Origin: Turneriella sp.
GTDB taxonomy: Bacteria; Spirochaetota; Leptospiria; Turneriellales; Turneriellaceae
Length of the DNA: 64,000 nucleotides
Assembly (NCBI GenBank): GCA_019186965.1
Contig: JABARV010000002.1
Location: forward strand, 470,728 to 534,727
Direction: 5' to 3'
A program made the translations under genes and the position numbers. Shown piece by piece: positions 51,195 through 61,056 of the stretch. Positions within the stretch are counted from its first letter, which is position 1, and each line of letters begins with the position of its first letter. The notes below the pieces were generated by a model. The model was not told where the DNA came from. It searched no databases and saw only the letters and a program-made list of their open reading frames with translations.

Positions 51195-54100
51195 ATGCTT
51201 TTTCCTATTACGGGTTTTCCCCTCGAGAGGCGCTTTGCAGATAGTTTAGATGCGTCTTTAGTTTATCATACACGTGTACATTTTAAAAATTTTAGTGGAA
51301 TAAAAAAATTTATAGATGCGCTCCATCTTAGACTAGATGCGCTCTTTGTTGTTAAAGCTGCGTATTTAAGCGAAGTCCTTTATCGAATTTTGGAAAAAGC
51401 TCCCAAGAACGTAGCGCCACGGGAGAAAACGTGGCAAAATGTAAAAAAGTTGTTAGATCCAAAAACAGAAAATAGTGAGGCCGCGCTGTGTGCGCTTGTT
51501 TGGCTTACCGCGGTAAATCCGCCTTTAAAGCCTTTGCATGCGCTTTACGCTAATTTTATAGAAATTGAAGGCATAGATTTTTTGTCACGCGACGCTTGGG
51601 GAAAAGCGCTTTTAAAAATTCTTTACGAAAACACATCTTCCGTTGATGCACAAATAGAAGCTTTAATCCATGCGTACGCAGATTTTTTTTCTCAAAGCGA
51701 ACGTGCATTTTTTTTGAATATTACACAGTACTCTTTGGGTGCACGCATGGGTGGTGGAGGCGAAGCGTTTTATAGTTACGCACTTGATGCCGAACGTACA
51801 CAGCCAAGCCAAGATAGTGAATGGATGCAAAACCTTGTGCTTGTTTCAAAAATTGTTCCTGTGTGGTTTGCCGATTTATACCGCCGCTATGGAATTACGG
51901 TAAGGCGCCTCGACGAAATTCCTGAAAAAGAACTTTTACACCTAAAAAGTTTAGGCGTAAATGGAATTTGGCTCGTTGGGCTTTGGGAAAGGAGCACAGC
52001 TTCGGCGCGTATAAAAACTCTTTCGGGAGGAAAAAATTATGCATCGGCTTACTCAGTCTTTGACTATACTGTCGCCGACGCATGGGGTGGTGAAGACGCG
52101 TTACATAATTTTTTTAGAATGTGCAAAGCGCATGGTATCCGTTTGGGGTGCGATATGGTGCCAAACCACGCAGGTATCGATTCCAAATGGTTGCGCGAAA
52201 ATCCCGATTGGTTTATGCAGGCGGATTTCCTCCCGTTCCCAAATTACCGTTTTATTGACGAAAACTTATCCAATGACCCAGCTATGGAAATCCGTATCGA
52301 AAAGGGGTATATCGAAAAAAACGATGCAGCGGTCGTTTTTGAACATAAAAAAGAAGGCCGTACACGTTATATTTACCACGGTAACGACGGCACAGGGCTT
52401 CCTTGGAACGACACTGCACAACTTGACCACACACACGAGGTTGTACGGCAAAAGATTATCGAAACAGCGCTATCGCTATCGCGTTATTTTTCTATAATAC
52501 GTTTCGACGCCGCAATGACGTTAACCCGTGAACATTACCGCAGGCTATGGTTTCCCGAAATAGGAGCGCCTGCTGCAATCCAAAGCCGTGCCGCGTTTGC
52601 GCTTAAAGAAGACGATTTCAACAAAAAAATGTCCCGCGAGTTTTGGGTAGAGTTAACCCAAGCTTTTCGTGAAAGAAACCCCGATACGCTTCTTTTGGCA
52701 GAAGCATTTTGGATGACCGAACTTTTTTTTGTACGCCACTTAGGGATGCATCGTGTTTACAATAGTGCGTTTATGCATGCACTGCGCGATGAAAAAAATG
52801 CAGAGTTTGAAAAAAACTTACGAACATTTTTGGAGCATGACAGCGAAACTCTTGCGCGGTTTGTAAATTATTTAAGTACTCCAGACGAAGAAGCTGCACG
52901 TACGCATTTTGCAAACGATGATAAATATTTTGTCGCGATGACGCTTATGGCGACACTTCCAGGCCTTCCGATGCTTGCTCCAGGGCAAACCGAAGGGTAC
53001 CGTGAAAAATATGGTATGGATCAGCATGCGCCTCTTTTAGAAGAAAGTGTAGATACAAGCCTTATTGAAAAACACCGCCGTATTCTTACTCCACTTTTTA
53101 CGCGTAGGCACGAATTTGCAGAGCCTAAAAATCTTTTTTTTCCACGTACACAAAAAGAAAGTTCGATCTTTTGTTTTATAACAGGTGCAACGGAGCGCTT
53201 TCTTGTCCTTGTCAATAATTCTGCACACAAAGCTTCGGGAAAAATTGTTGCTGAAGATTTTATCGCACTTTTTCCTAAAATAGGAGATACACTAGTTTGG
53301 GAAAATTTATTCACAAATGAAGAGTTGTTGGACAAACGAAAAGATATTGCCAGCAACGGCTTTTCGTTCTCGTTAGGGCCTTATGAAAGCCGAATTTTAA
53401 CAAAATTTTCAGCAAAAGACGGAGTAGAAAAATATCCCCACCGAAGGTATCCACAAATGGGCTCGTATTTAAGCGGTGTTGCGGTGCCGGTTGCGGCGCT
53501 CCGCTCAAACCAAAGTGTGTGCGTAGGAGAATTTAACGACCTTAAACTCTTGGTTGATTGGTGTGTAAAGACCGACCAAAAAATAATCAACCTCTTGCCA
53601 GTAAACGATACAGGATACAACAGCAGTCCTTATTCTGCGCTAAGTGCAATGGCGTTGAATCCCGTTTACATATCTTTATCCCAATTACCTCTTTCAGATG
53701 ATTTGCGTACGCTTGTCGATAACGAGCGTGCAAGAGTGCAGAGTTTTAAACGTTTTAACTACTACGAAACCGTTCTTTTCAAAGAAAAAATTTTGCGCAC
53801 ACATTACGAAAAAAATCCAAAAGAAATATTTGCAAGTATTCCGAAAGATTTTAAAGAACAAAATTGGCTTAAAGACTACGCGCTCTTTCGTACCCTTAAA
53901 GACGCTGCGGGAGGAGAAGCATGGTTCAACTGGGAAAAAAAAACGGAGGATGAGTTAATCCGCACGTTATCGAAAAACCCAACCGTTGAAGCACGTATAG
54001 CGTATACAAAAATGCACGAGCAAGAAATAAATTTTTATATTTGGGTACAATATATTTTGGATATACAATTTTTGGATGCCTGCGTGTACGCACGCGAGCG

Positions 54101-55361
54101 TGGAGTTTTTATCAAAGGTGATATACCCATTATGCTCGAACAAGATAGCGTAGATGTGTGGCTAAACCCAAAACTCTTTAACCGCCGTTTGCGTGCGGGA
54201 GCGCCACCCGATATGTTTTCTCCCAACGGACAAAATTGGGGATTTCCCCTATACAACTGGAAAGAACACTTTGCAGAAAATTTTGCGTGGTGGAAAACAC
54301 GGATAAAGAGCCTCGACCGTTATGTAGCTGCATACCGCATTGATCATGTTTTAGGTTTTTTTCGTCTTTGGGCAATTGAAGAAAAGAACACGTCGGGGAT
54401 TGACGGCTTCTTTTTACCATCGCTTGCTTTTGCGCGAGAAACACTTTTAAGTATTGTTGGTAGCGAAGAAACTCTTGCGTATTTGAGCTTGGTACAAATT
54501 TACGAACATGAACGTGTAGAAATACAAGCTGCCGCATCTTCTTCGCTTTGCACTATTGGAAACTCTACTTTTCTTGCGCAAAACTTTACAAACGAAAACG
54601 GTATTTTATCGCTATCGTTGAATACAGATTTTACAAACGAGTTGTTGCGTAGATTACACGCACGTGCATTTATAGAATTTGAAAATCAATTTTATCCCGC
54701 ATGGGAATTTGAGAAGCGTTTATGGGAAATCCACGGTATCGACAACACTGTGCGCGAACGTACCCAAGAAAAAATACGCGTACAAAAAAACGAAGAAGCC
54801 CCGTTGCAGCATTTACAAGGAGTAACCATTCTTTCTGCACTTAAAGAAGTATCGGGAATGTTGCCCTGCGCAGAAGATTTGGGTGTTGTGCCGGAGTACG
54901 TGCGTCCAGCTTTGGAGAAATTAAACATCTTATGTTTAAAGGTTTTTCGTTGGGAAGCAGAAAATAATGTTCCTATACCGCCAGAATCATACCCATACCT
55001 TTCTTTAGCGACAAGTTCGGTACACGATTCCTCTAATTTGCGCGAATGGCTCCAAAACGAAGAAAGCTACATTACAGGTATTGAAAAAAGAGGCGGAGGG
55101 CCATCCGCCGAAGATGTATTTACTTTCTTGTCGCGCCTTTATACGTCGCCGTCGATGGTGGTAATGATACCCATTCAAGATTTACTTGCTCTCGACGAAA
55201 CCCTCCACGGCGCTCCCGAAGACGAAAGGATAAATATTCCGGGAACGGTTTCTGAATTTAATTGGACATACCGTATGCCTATTACGCTTGAAGAATTACT
55301 TTCGCGTGAAGGGCTTATAACGAAAGTAAAAAAATTAGTTAAGTTACGTCCGTTGGTTTAA
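51195..55361 (+). CDS. Bifunctional alpha-amylase (GH13) - 4-alpha-glucanotransferase (GH77) fusion
   Basis: The 1,388-residue protein carries two enzymes. Residues about 200-700 are a GH13 barrel: LKSLGVNGIWLVGLWE, CDMVPNHAGID, IIRFDAAMTL (nucleophile Asp), LLAEAFW (acid Glu) and YLSTPDEEA. Residues about 750-1,385 are GH77: YLSGVAVPVAAL, PVNDTGYNSSPYSALS, IKGDIPIMLEQDSVDVW, YRIDHVLGFFRLWAIE and CAEDLGVVPEYV, with conserved Asp/Glu residues intact. Together with glgP it should process linear and branched glucans. The 200-residue N-terminal helical part is of unknown role. ATG 51195 lies 4 bases after the glgP stop; a TTG at 51183 overlaps it. Confidence 0.93.
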   Translation: MLFPITGFPLERRFADSLDASLVYHTRVHFKNFSGIKKFIDALHLRLDALFVVKAAYLSEVLYRILEKAPKNVAPREKTWQNVKKLLDPKTENSEAALCALVWLTAVNPPLKPLHALYANFIEIEGIDFLSRDAWGKALLKILYENTSSVDAQIEALIHAYADFFSQSERAFFLNITQYSLGARMGGGGEAFYSYALDAERTQPSQDSEWMQNLVLVSKIVPVWFADLYRRYGITVRRLDEIPEKELLHLKSLGVNGIWLVGLWERSTASARIKTLSGGKNYASAYSVFDYTVADAWGGEDALHNFFRMCKAHGIRLGCDMVPNHAGIDSKWLRENPDWFMQADFLPFPNYRFIDENLSNDPAMEIRIEKGYIEKNDAAVVFEHKKEGRTRYIYHGNDGTGLPWNDTAQLDHTHEVVRQKIIETALSLSRYFSIIRFDAAMTLTREHYRRLWFPEIGAPAAIQSRAAFALKEDDFNKKMSREFWVELTQAFRERNPDTLLLAEAFWMTELFFVRHLGMHRVYNSAFMHALRDEKNAEFEKNLRTFLEHDSETLARFVNYLSTPDEEAARTHFANDDKYFVAMTLMATLPGLPMLAPGQTEGYREKYGMDQHAPLLEESVDTSLIEKHRRILTPLFTRRHEFAEPKNLFFPRTQKESSIFCFITGATERFLVLVNNSAHKASGKIVAEDFIALFPKIGDTLVWENLFTNEELLDKRKDIASNGFSFSLGPYESRILTKFSAKDGVEKYPHRRYPQMGSYLSGVAVPVAALRSNQSVCVGEFNDLKLLVDWCVKTDQKIINLLPVNDTGYNSSPYSALSAMALNPVYISLSQLPLSDDLRTLVDNERARVQSFKRFNYYETVLFKEKILRTHYEKNPKEIFASIPKDFKEQNWLKDYALFRTLKDAAGGEAWFNWEKKTEDELIRTLSKNPTVEARIAYTKMHEQEINFYIWVQYILDIQFLDACVYARERGVFIKGDIPIMLEQDSVDVWLNPKLFNRRLRAGAPPDMFSPNGQNWGFPLYNWKEHFAENFAWWKTRIKSLDRYVAAYRIDHVLGFFRLWAIEEKNTSGIDGFFLPSLAFARETLLSIVGSEETLAYLSLVQIYEHERVEIQAAASSSLCTIGNSTFLAQNFTNENGILSLSLNTDFTNELLRRLHARAFIEFENQFYPAWEFEKRLWEIHGIDNTVRERTQEKIRVQKNEEAPLQHLQGVTILSALKEVSGMLPCAEDLGVVPEYVRPALEKLNILCLKVFRWEAENNVPIPPESYPYLSLATSSVHDSSNLREWLQNEESYITGIEKRGGGPSAEDVFTFLSRLYTSPSMVVMIPIQDLLALDETLHGAPEDERINIPGTVSEFNWTYRMPITLEELLSREGLITKVKKLVKLRPLV

Positions 55362-55368
55362 GCCCATT

Positions 55369-56034
55369 TTATTTTTCCCGTGCTTCGCGGATTGCTTTCT
55401 CGAGATCTTTACCCATAAGAGAAAGTACTTGGACACGGTATGCCTCAAGGTTTGGGGGGCGCATTACTCCGCTTGATTCATCAAACGTATACACGGGATA
55501 TTCGTTTTGTAGCGTAAGGATTGTTTGGCCGTCGACGTTAGATACCAAACGCACCGAAATTTGGAACTCAAAAGTATCACGGCGCACTTTTTTCTTGTGG
55601 TGTGCATGCGGGTTTTGGGGATTGTTGGCGGATGCGTTGGGCTGTGGCGTAGGTGTATCGTCCACAGTGACCTCTTCGCTTTTCATTTGGTACGAAGTAA
55701 TTTCGCCCAAGAGCGTCGCATCTGCGCCTAAAAGTTGCGAAGCTTCAATGGCTTTGCTATCAACAAGTCCTGTTTGTGCGAGTTCTTTTTCTTTAAGAAT
55801 TTTCGCTAATTTTTCACGCTCGACAATTTGGAATCCACTGGCAAGTAAACTGCTGCGGAATGTCTCCGCAGAATCGCGGGTAACACGCTCATCGGCAACA
55901 GTTGAAGTAAATGGAATAATTGCGATGGTTTTAATTTTAAGCAGGGCTTCTTTTCGTATTGCAATTTTAGATGTAGAGCAGGCAAGCACAGCAAAAGAGG
56001 CAATTACTACAATAGGCAGGGTTAATTTACGCAT
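55369..56034 (-). CDS. CsgG/DUF799-like lipoprotein
   Basis: The 221-residue product has a lipoprotein signal ending AVLAC (Cys19). The mature domain reads like CsgG or the related DUF799: TIAIIPFTSTVADERVTRD, IVEREKLAKILKEKELAQTGLVD, ASQLLGADATLLGEITSYQ, and VRLVSNVDGQTILTLQNEY. A Pro/Asn/His-rich insert (TPTPQPNASANNPQNPHAHH) lies in the middle. CsgG itself forms a secretion pore, but isolated members often act as envelope factors of unknown role. It converges with the glucanotransferase and is 47 bp downstream of the flavoprotein gene. Confidence 0.85.
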   Translation of the reverse strand: MRKLTLPIVVIASFAVLACSTSKIAIRKEALLKIKTIAIIPFTSTVADERVTRDSAETFRSSLLASGFQIVEREKLAKILKEKELAQTGLVDSKAIEASQLLGADATLLGEITSYQMKSEEVTVDDTPTPQPNASANNPQNPHAHHKKKVRRDTFEFQISVRLVSNVDGQTILTLQNEYPVYTFDESSGVMRPPNLEAYRVQVLSLMGKDLEKAIREAREK

Positions 56035-56081
56035 ACCTATTTGTCGGATGGCTTAATGTAGGGTCAACTTTTTTAGAAATT

Positions 56082-57701
56082 TTAAAATTTCAGCCGCATT
56101 AAATCTAACAGTTTAAACCCGTTGGGGATTTGTGAAAGCGTCGCAACCGCCCCCATCATGGCGCCGGCAATCCCGGGTGAAGAGACATCAGCTCCGGTTA
56201 AATAAAGATTTTTGAAAGGCGTTACGGGGTTACACCACGGTGCTCCACTTGCAGCAAACCTCTCGGGAACTGGCGGCACACCGTAAATACTCCCTTGCGG
56301 GTGGTCGGTGAAATGTTCGGTTGTAATGGGGGTTGAAAGTTCGTGGTATTCAATTAAATTTTTAAACCCAGGGTAACGCACATCGATAAAATCAATCAGC
56401 ATGGTAGAGATTTTTTCTTTAAGCGCTTTGTATTCCTCATCGCGTTTTTTCCATTTTTGGTCTTTCCATTTTTGGAAAAATGTGTAATCGGTAAATGCGA
56501 TAATTTCGGCGGTATGCGCTTTTGCATCAGGATCTTTTAGCGACGGGAAAGAAAGGTACGCCCCCGCAATTTTTCCACTTTCAAGCCACGCAGGGCTTAG
56601 CGCATCTTTCGACGATGAAGCTCTACTCTCGTTAAAATTCGCGTCGTGGTCGTAACTTGTATATATCCAATGGTTTTCTCCGTGGAAGCCAAGGGAGCGC
56701 GGGTCGTCTTTAAGGCCCAGGTAGAGGGTTACATTGGTTACAACAGGATGTTTTTTGTAGAACGCGTTGAGCCCATCGCGAAAAGGGATTTCGGTATGCG
56801 CCAAAAGCTTTTGGTATGTATTGAAAGAGCCAGCATCAGAAATAATTTTGTCGGCATAAAATTCTTTCATTGTGCCGCCGTCTTCACGTTCGGCTTCCAC
56901 ACGCACACCAACAGCCGCGCCAGACTCGATGAGTATTTCTTTAACGGTGTGCGAAGTTAATACCGCACCACCCTTTTCTTTAATAACTTCTTCGATGGAT
57001 TCAAAAATTTTGTGAGCGCCACCTACAGGGTAGTAACCGCCGTTAAAATAATGTTGGGCAACCATTGCGTGCATCAAAAACGAACTTTCCGATGGAGGAA
57101 GTCCGTAATTTCCCCACTGGGAAACAAGAAGCGCTTTAAGCCGTGCGTTACGAAAACGGTAGTCAAGATATTCTTTCGTCGACAAACGCGGATTAAACCC
57201 TTCTTTTTCGTAGAAGGCTTCTTCAACATGGTCAATAAACGGGGCTTTACCTCGTATAGTGACGTACCTACCAAACCAAACATTAATTTTTTTTATATCT
57301 TCAAAGTATTGTTCGATATTTTCTTTTTCGTCGGTAAAGAGTTTTGTAAGATCGTTTTTAAAGCGCTCTACGCCGCTATATACGGAAAAGGTTAAATCGG
57401 GGTATACAAACTTTTCAAATACCTCCGGCATTTTTTGCCATTTTAGTGTTCCTTGCGAAATTAAATCGAAAAGTTTTCGTAAAATTGAACCTTCGCCCAA
57501 GTCTCCAATGTAGTGGATACCTACATCCCAAAAAAATTTATTCTTGCGTTTGAAAGCGTGTGTAAATCCGCCCGCTTTAAAATGGCGCTCGAGTATAAGA
57601 ACTTTTTCGTTTCGGTAACGCGCAAGAATCGCCGCGCATAGAATTGTGCCAATTCCAGAACCTATAAAAATAGTGTCGTATTTTTCTATAAGCATCTGCA
57701 T
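56082..57701 (-). CDS. FAD-dependent phytoene desaturase / carotenoid isomerase / RetSat-like protein
   Basis: The 539-residue protein opens with the FAD-binding loop YDTIFIGSGIGTILCAAILARYR and the ERHFKAGG motif, then DVGIHYIGD, and a C-terminal FAD region NLYLTGADVSSPGIAGAMMGAVATL. The layout is that of the CrtI/CrtH/RetSat superfamily, which desaturates or isomerises polyene lipids. No carotenoid synthase (crtB) is visible, so a lipid or quinone substrate is possible. It is 23 bp downstream of the transporter gene, likely in one operon with it and the CsgG-like lipoprotein. Confidence 0.85.
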   Translation of the reverse strand: MQMLIEKYDTIFIGSGIGTILCAAILARYRNEKVLILERHFKAGGFTHAFKRKNKFFWDVGIHYIGDLGEGSILRKLFDLISQGTLKWQKMPEVFEKFVYPDLTFSVYSGVERFKNDLTKLFTDEKENIEQYFEDIKKINVWFGRYVTIRGKAPFIDHVEEAFYEKEGFNPRLSTKEYLDYRFRNARLKALLVSQWGNYGLPPSESSFLMHAMVAQHYFNGGYYPVGGAHKIFESIEEVIKEKGGAVLTSHTVKEILIESGAAVGVRVEAEREDGGTMKEFYADKIISDAGSFNTYQKLLAHTEIPFRDGLNAFYKKHPVVTNVTLYLGLKDDPRSLGFHGENHWIYTSYDHDANFNESRASSSKDALSPAWLESGKIAGAYLSFPSLKDPDAKAHTAEIIAFTDYTFFQKWKDQKWKKRDEEYKALKEKISTMLIDFIDVRYPGFKNLIEYHELSTPITTEHFTDHPQGSIYGVPPVPERFAASGAPWCNPVTPFKNLYLTGADVSSPGIAGAMMGAVATLSQIPNGFKLLDLMRLKF

Positions 57702-57724
57702 ACCACTTTGTAGACGTACAATTT

Positions 57725-58600
57725 TTATTCGTTTACGCGTTCGTTTCGTGCCATGCGGCGAAAAAGTAAACTGGCAAGCAACGAATCAATGACGATAAAA
57801 ACCGCGTATAAAATTGGCAATAGAAGAGCTTCTCTTTGTTCTGTAAGGGGAAAAGTCGCTAGAATTAGCGCAATCGTAAGCGGCGTATTTTGGATACCTG
57901 TTTCGAGGGAAACTGTCCGGCTTTGTTTGGGAGTAAGCCCTGTAAAAAAGGCAGCGCCATACCCCAGTACAAAGCCTATAACGCCGAGCAAAATAGCTGT
58001 TGCAAAAATAGAAAACGACGCTTCTTTGAGGGTCTGGTTGTCGCGCAAAAAGAATTGTACAAGAAGAAAAATAATAACAAGCGAACCCGCCCAGCTTCCA
58101 ATTTTTTCACAAGTTTGTGCGGCGCGGTGGCTTTTTTTTCTTACGTACATACCAATGATTACTGGAATAAGCATAATGACAAGCGACGAAGCGATGTTTC
58201 CGTAGGGTAGCGGAAACTTTGTGTGTCCGTATGCTGAACCGTAAACGAGCAGCAACATTGGCATCATAAATACAGCCCCAATCGTCGAAGCGGTCGTCAT
58301 AGAAATACTCAACGCAACATCGCCTTTAGCGTAATAGCTAAATAAATTGGATGTCGTACCGCCCGGCGTGCATCCAACGAGGATAAGCGACAGTGCAACA
58401 GTGTCGGGCAGAGCAAAAACTTTTGCTAAAACAAACGCAAGCGCAGGCATAATGCCAAACTGCGACAAGAAGCCAATAATAATCGCTTTGGGGTGTTTTA
58501 AGCTACGGGAAAAATCCGCCCATGTTAAAGTTGCGCCCATGCCAAACATGAGCACAAACACCATAATAGCTAAACCAAGTTTTTCAATGCCTGTTACCAT
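57725..58600 (-). CDS. Bile acid:sodium symporter (BASS) family transporter
   Basis: The 291-residue membrane protein shows about nine helices and the family's characteristic segments: LGLAIMVFVLMFGMGATLT, GFLSQFGIMPALAF, LVGCTPGGTTSNLFSYYAKGDVALSI and TVSLETGIQNTPLTIAL, where GCTPGGTTSN and ETGIQN mark the Na+/substrate sites. It should import an organic anion with sodium; substrates in bacteria vary and pantoate, pyruvate or bile salts cannot be chosen here. It shares a promoter region with a divergent SDR (91 bp between starts) and leads to the flavoprotein gene downstream. Confidence 0.92.
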   Translation of the reverse strand: MVTGIEKLGLAIMVFVLMFGMGATLTWADFSRSLKHPKAIIIGFLSQFGIMPALAFVLAKVFALPDTVALSLILVGCTPGGTTSNLFSYYAKGDVALSISMTTASTIGAVFMMPMLLLVYGSAYGHTKFPLPYGNIASSLVIMLIPVIIGMYVRKKSHRAAQTCEKIGSWAGSLVIIFLLVQFFLRDNQTLKEASFSIFATAILLGVIGFVLGYGAAFFTGLTPKQSRTVSLETGIQNTPLTIALILATFPLTEQREALLLPILYAVFIVIDSLLASLLFRRMARNERVNE

Positions 58601-58691
58601 ATTAGCCTACCACACGGTTCTATTGAGATTGTCAAGTATTGCACTTAAGAACGCAGTTTACACGGCACGGGTACATAGTAAAGAAGTCTAT

Positions 58692-59489
58692 ATGAAAAAG
58701 ATTGACGAGTTACTCAGCCTTAAAGGGCAAACAGCAATTGTTACCGGCGGCGCCCGTGGTATTGGCTACCGCATTTCGGCAAGGCTCGCCGAAGCCGGCG
58801 CTAACGTCGTTGTTGCCGATATTAGCCAGCAGGCGGTCGATACTGCAGTAGCCCAACTTAAAAAAGAAGGATACAAAGTTTCAGGAACTCCAACCGACGT
58901 AGGCCAAGAAAGAGATGTAGATACGCTTATTGCGCACACAACCAAAGAGTTTGGCACAGTCGACATTTTAGTAAATAACGCTGGCATTTTTCCAAGTAAA
59001 TTAGTGATGCAAATGTCAAAGGCAGATTTCGACAAGGTTATCCAAACAAACCTTGGTGGAGTTTTTCTTTGCACTAAAAAAGCCGCCGCACAAATGATTA
59101 CACAAGGTAAAGGCGGTAAAATAATCAACATCACCTCAATTGACGCGTTGCATCCTTCGCAAGTTGGCCTTGCACACTACGATGCGTCTAAACACGGTGT
59201 TTGGGGTTTTACAAAAAACGTTGCGCTTGAACTTGCACCGCATAAAATTTGGGTAAATGCACTTGCTCCAGGGGGGGTTGCCACCGAAGGAGTTCAAGAA
59301 ATGAGCGCAAATGTACCTGCGGGAATCGACATGGCAAAAGTGATGGAAGGCTTTCTTGCAAAAATTCCAATGCACCGTATGGGCGACCCTGACGAAATAG
59401 CGAAAGCAACGCTCTTTTTAGCGTCGGATATGGCATCTTACATGACGGGAAGCCACATCGTCGTCGATGGCGGCGCATTACTTACTTGA
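58692..59489 (+). CDS. Short-chain dehydrogenase/reductase (FabG-like)
   Basis: The 265-residue enzyme has TGGARGIGYRI near residue 18, DILVNNAGIFP, catalytic Ser in ITSIDAL and YDASKHG (Tyr/Lys near 163-167), then APGGVATEG and the C-terminal ASYMTGSHIVVDGG. Asp at the end of beta-2 (VVADIS) predicts NAD+. It resembles FabG or 2-deoxy-gluconate dehydrogenases; the substrate is not fixed. ATG 58692 follows AAGAAG and directly precedes the Rossmann motif; a longer frame to 58347 is an antisense artefact of the transporter. The methyltransferase gene begins 6 bp after its stop. Confidence 0.9.
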   Translation: MKKIDELLSLKGQTAIVTGGARGIGYRISARLAEAGANVVVADISQQAVDTAVAQLKKEGYKVSGTPTDVGQERDVDTLIAHTTKEFGTVDILVNNAGIFPSKLVMQMSKADFDKVIQTNLGGVFLCTKKAAAQMITQGKGGKIINITSIDALHPSQVGLAHYDASKHGVWGFTKNVALELAPHKIWVNALAPGGVATEGVQEMSANVPAGIDMAKVMEGFLAKIPMHRMGDPDEIAKATLFLASDMASYMTGSHIVVDGGALLT

Positions 59490-59495
59490 GGGGTT

Positions 59496-60125
59496 ATGGA
59501 AGCAGAATTTTGGAACGAACGGTATAAGCGAAAAGATTATGTCTACGGTGAAGAACCCAATGAGTTCCTGCGCTCCCAATTAAAACCAGGAAAAGGTGAA
59601 TGGATTTTTCCCGCCGATGGAGAAGGTCGCAACGCAGTTTACGCAGCGTCTTTGGGGTACAAGACATTTTCGTTCGACCAAAGCAGCGAAGGAAAAATAA
59701 AAGCACTCCAGCTTGCGCAAAAAAAAGGAGTGTCGATAGAATACGAAGTAAATTCTTTTGAGAAAATTAACCTTGGAAAAAATCGCTTCGACGGAGCCGT
59801 GTTTTGCTATACACACTTACCGCTCACCATACGCAAAAGTGCGTACACAAAAATTCTCGATAGCGTTAAAGACGGCGGCCGTATCATTTTTGAAGCATTT
59901 AGCAAAAAACAAGTTGAATACCAGGCACGCGGCGAAAAATCGGGTGGCCCTCAGGATATATCTATGCTTTTCGACGAAGAAACTGTGCGTGAGGCTTTTC
60001 CTAATGTAAAGTTTGATTTTATCGAAACACGCGAAGTTAACCTTTCTGAAGGCGAATTCCATCGTGGAAAGGGACACGTTATGCGCTTTGTTGGTACTGT
60101 AGCACACGAAAAACACGGGAGATAG
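59496..60125 (+). CDS. SAM-dependent methyltransferase (TehB/TPMT-like class I)
   Basis: The 209-residue protein has the class I fold in the short form: WNERYKRKDYVYGEEPNEFL at the N-terminus, then WIFPADGEGRNAVYAASLGY as a modified SAM-binding motif I (usual Gly-x-Gly replaced by DGEGRN), SFDQSSEGKIKA for motif II, and RFDGAVFCYTHLPLTIRKSA. The pattern resembles TehB/TPMT-like methyltransferases, which modify small molecules such as thiols or toxic oxyanions. The ribosome site GAGGGG is 5 bases before the ATG. It is the middle gene of a three-gene run with SDR and esterase. Confidence 0.85.
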   Translation: MEAEFWNERYKRKDYVYGEEPNEFLRSQLKPGKGEWIFPADGEGRNAVYAASLGYKTFSFDQSSEGKIKALQLAQKKGVSIEYEVNSFEKINLGKNRFDGAVFCYTHLPLTIRKSAYTKILDSVKDGGRIIFEAFSKKQVEYQARGEKSGGPQDISMLFDEETVREAFPNVKFDFIETREVNLSEGEFHRGKGHVMRFVGTVAHEKHGR

Positions 60126-60127
60126 TC

Positions 60128-61048
60128 ATGGCGCCAAACACAAAACAGTTTTCTATGGAACGCCTCGCTAAAATTATTGTAAGCGGTGGAGCGCGTTTTG
60201 CTTTTAACGACAAACTCCCGCTCCCTTTTCTACGTTGGGCAATTAACCAAATTCCTTATTTGGAAGGCGGAGACAAAACGTGCGAACTTTCCGAAGGAGC
60301 AATCGATGGAATTCCATACGATTTTTGGACACCTAAAAAACTCAAACCCGGCCGTGTGCTGCTTTATAGCCACGGCGGTGCGTACACAATGTTTTCGCAC
60401 CGCACGCACCGGAGCCTTGTATCGCGCTTGGCGCGTGAATTTAAAGCACAGGCAATAGCGCACGACTACCGCTTATCACCCGAGCACCAATTTCCAGCTG
60501 CTATCGAAGATACACTGCGTATCTACCAACACCTTTTGCGGTTAGGGTACAATCCTAAAAATATAATTTTTGCCGGAGATTCTGCAGGTGGCGGAATTAC
60601 TTTTGCTCTGCTTTTAGCTCTGCGCGATAGAGACCTTCCCCTACCTGCGCTTGCTATTGGAATTTCTCCATGGGTAGATTTAACCATGTCGGGAAAAAGC
60701 ATAGAGAAAAATGCAGCGTCCGACGATATGCTTTCTTTGGAAGGACTTAAGAAATTTGCAATCCGTTATGTAAAAAACCCAGAAGACATTCGGCATCCTT
60801 ACGTTTCGCCGCTTTTTGCCGATTTAAGCGGATTGCCTCCGATTTTTTTGCAAGCAGCAGAAGACGAAATTTTACGCGACGACGCGATACGCATGGAAGC
60901 GGCGCTTAAAAAAGCAAACGTGCCTGTAACGTTAGACGTATGGCCAGGGCTTTTCCACGTGTTTGAGTTTGCGTGGCGCTACCTTCCGCAAAGCGAAGCG
61001 GCAATAGTCAGGATGGGCGATTTTGTCCGTACACGTTTAGGAGCGTAA
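60128..61048 (+). CDS. Alpha/beta hydrolase, hormone-sensitive lipase family (esterase)
   Basis: The 306-residue enzyme has the HSL oxyanion motif YSHGGAYT, nucleophile elbow GDSAGGGIT (Ser near 154), the acid in AEDEILRDDAIR and the base in LFHVFEFAW. The HDYRLSPEHQFPAAIED segment is typical of group IV bacterial esterases. It should hydrolyse short to medium acyl esters in the cytoplasm. Its start is 2 bases after the methyltransferase stop, preceded by GGGAGA, so SDR, methyltransferase and esterase are probably one operon acting on a common lipid-like metabolite. That shared substrate is a guess. Confidence 0.9.
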   Translation: MAPNTKQFSMERLAKIIVSGGARFAFNDKLPLPFLRWAINQIPYLEGGDKTCELSEGAIDGIPYDFWTPKKLKPGRVLLYSHGGAYTMFSHRTHRSLVSRLAREFKAQAIAHDYRLSPEHQFPAAIEDTLRIYQHLLRLGYNPKNIIFAGDSAGGGITFALLLALRDRDLPLPALAIGISPWVDLTMSGKSIEKNAASDDMLSLEGLKKFAIRYVKNPEDIRHPYVSPLFADLSGLPPIFLQAAEDEILRDDAIRMEAALKKANVPVTLDVWPGLFHVFEFAWRYLPQSEAAIVRMGDFVRTRLGA

Positions 61049-61056
61049 CACTCCTT

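Noticed and set aside
58347..58691. N-terminal extension of the SDR at 58.7 kb
   Set aside because: The extra 115 codons are antisense to the transporter gene, and the Rossmann motif starts right after ATG 58692.
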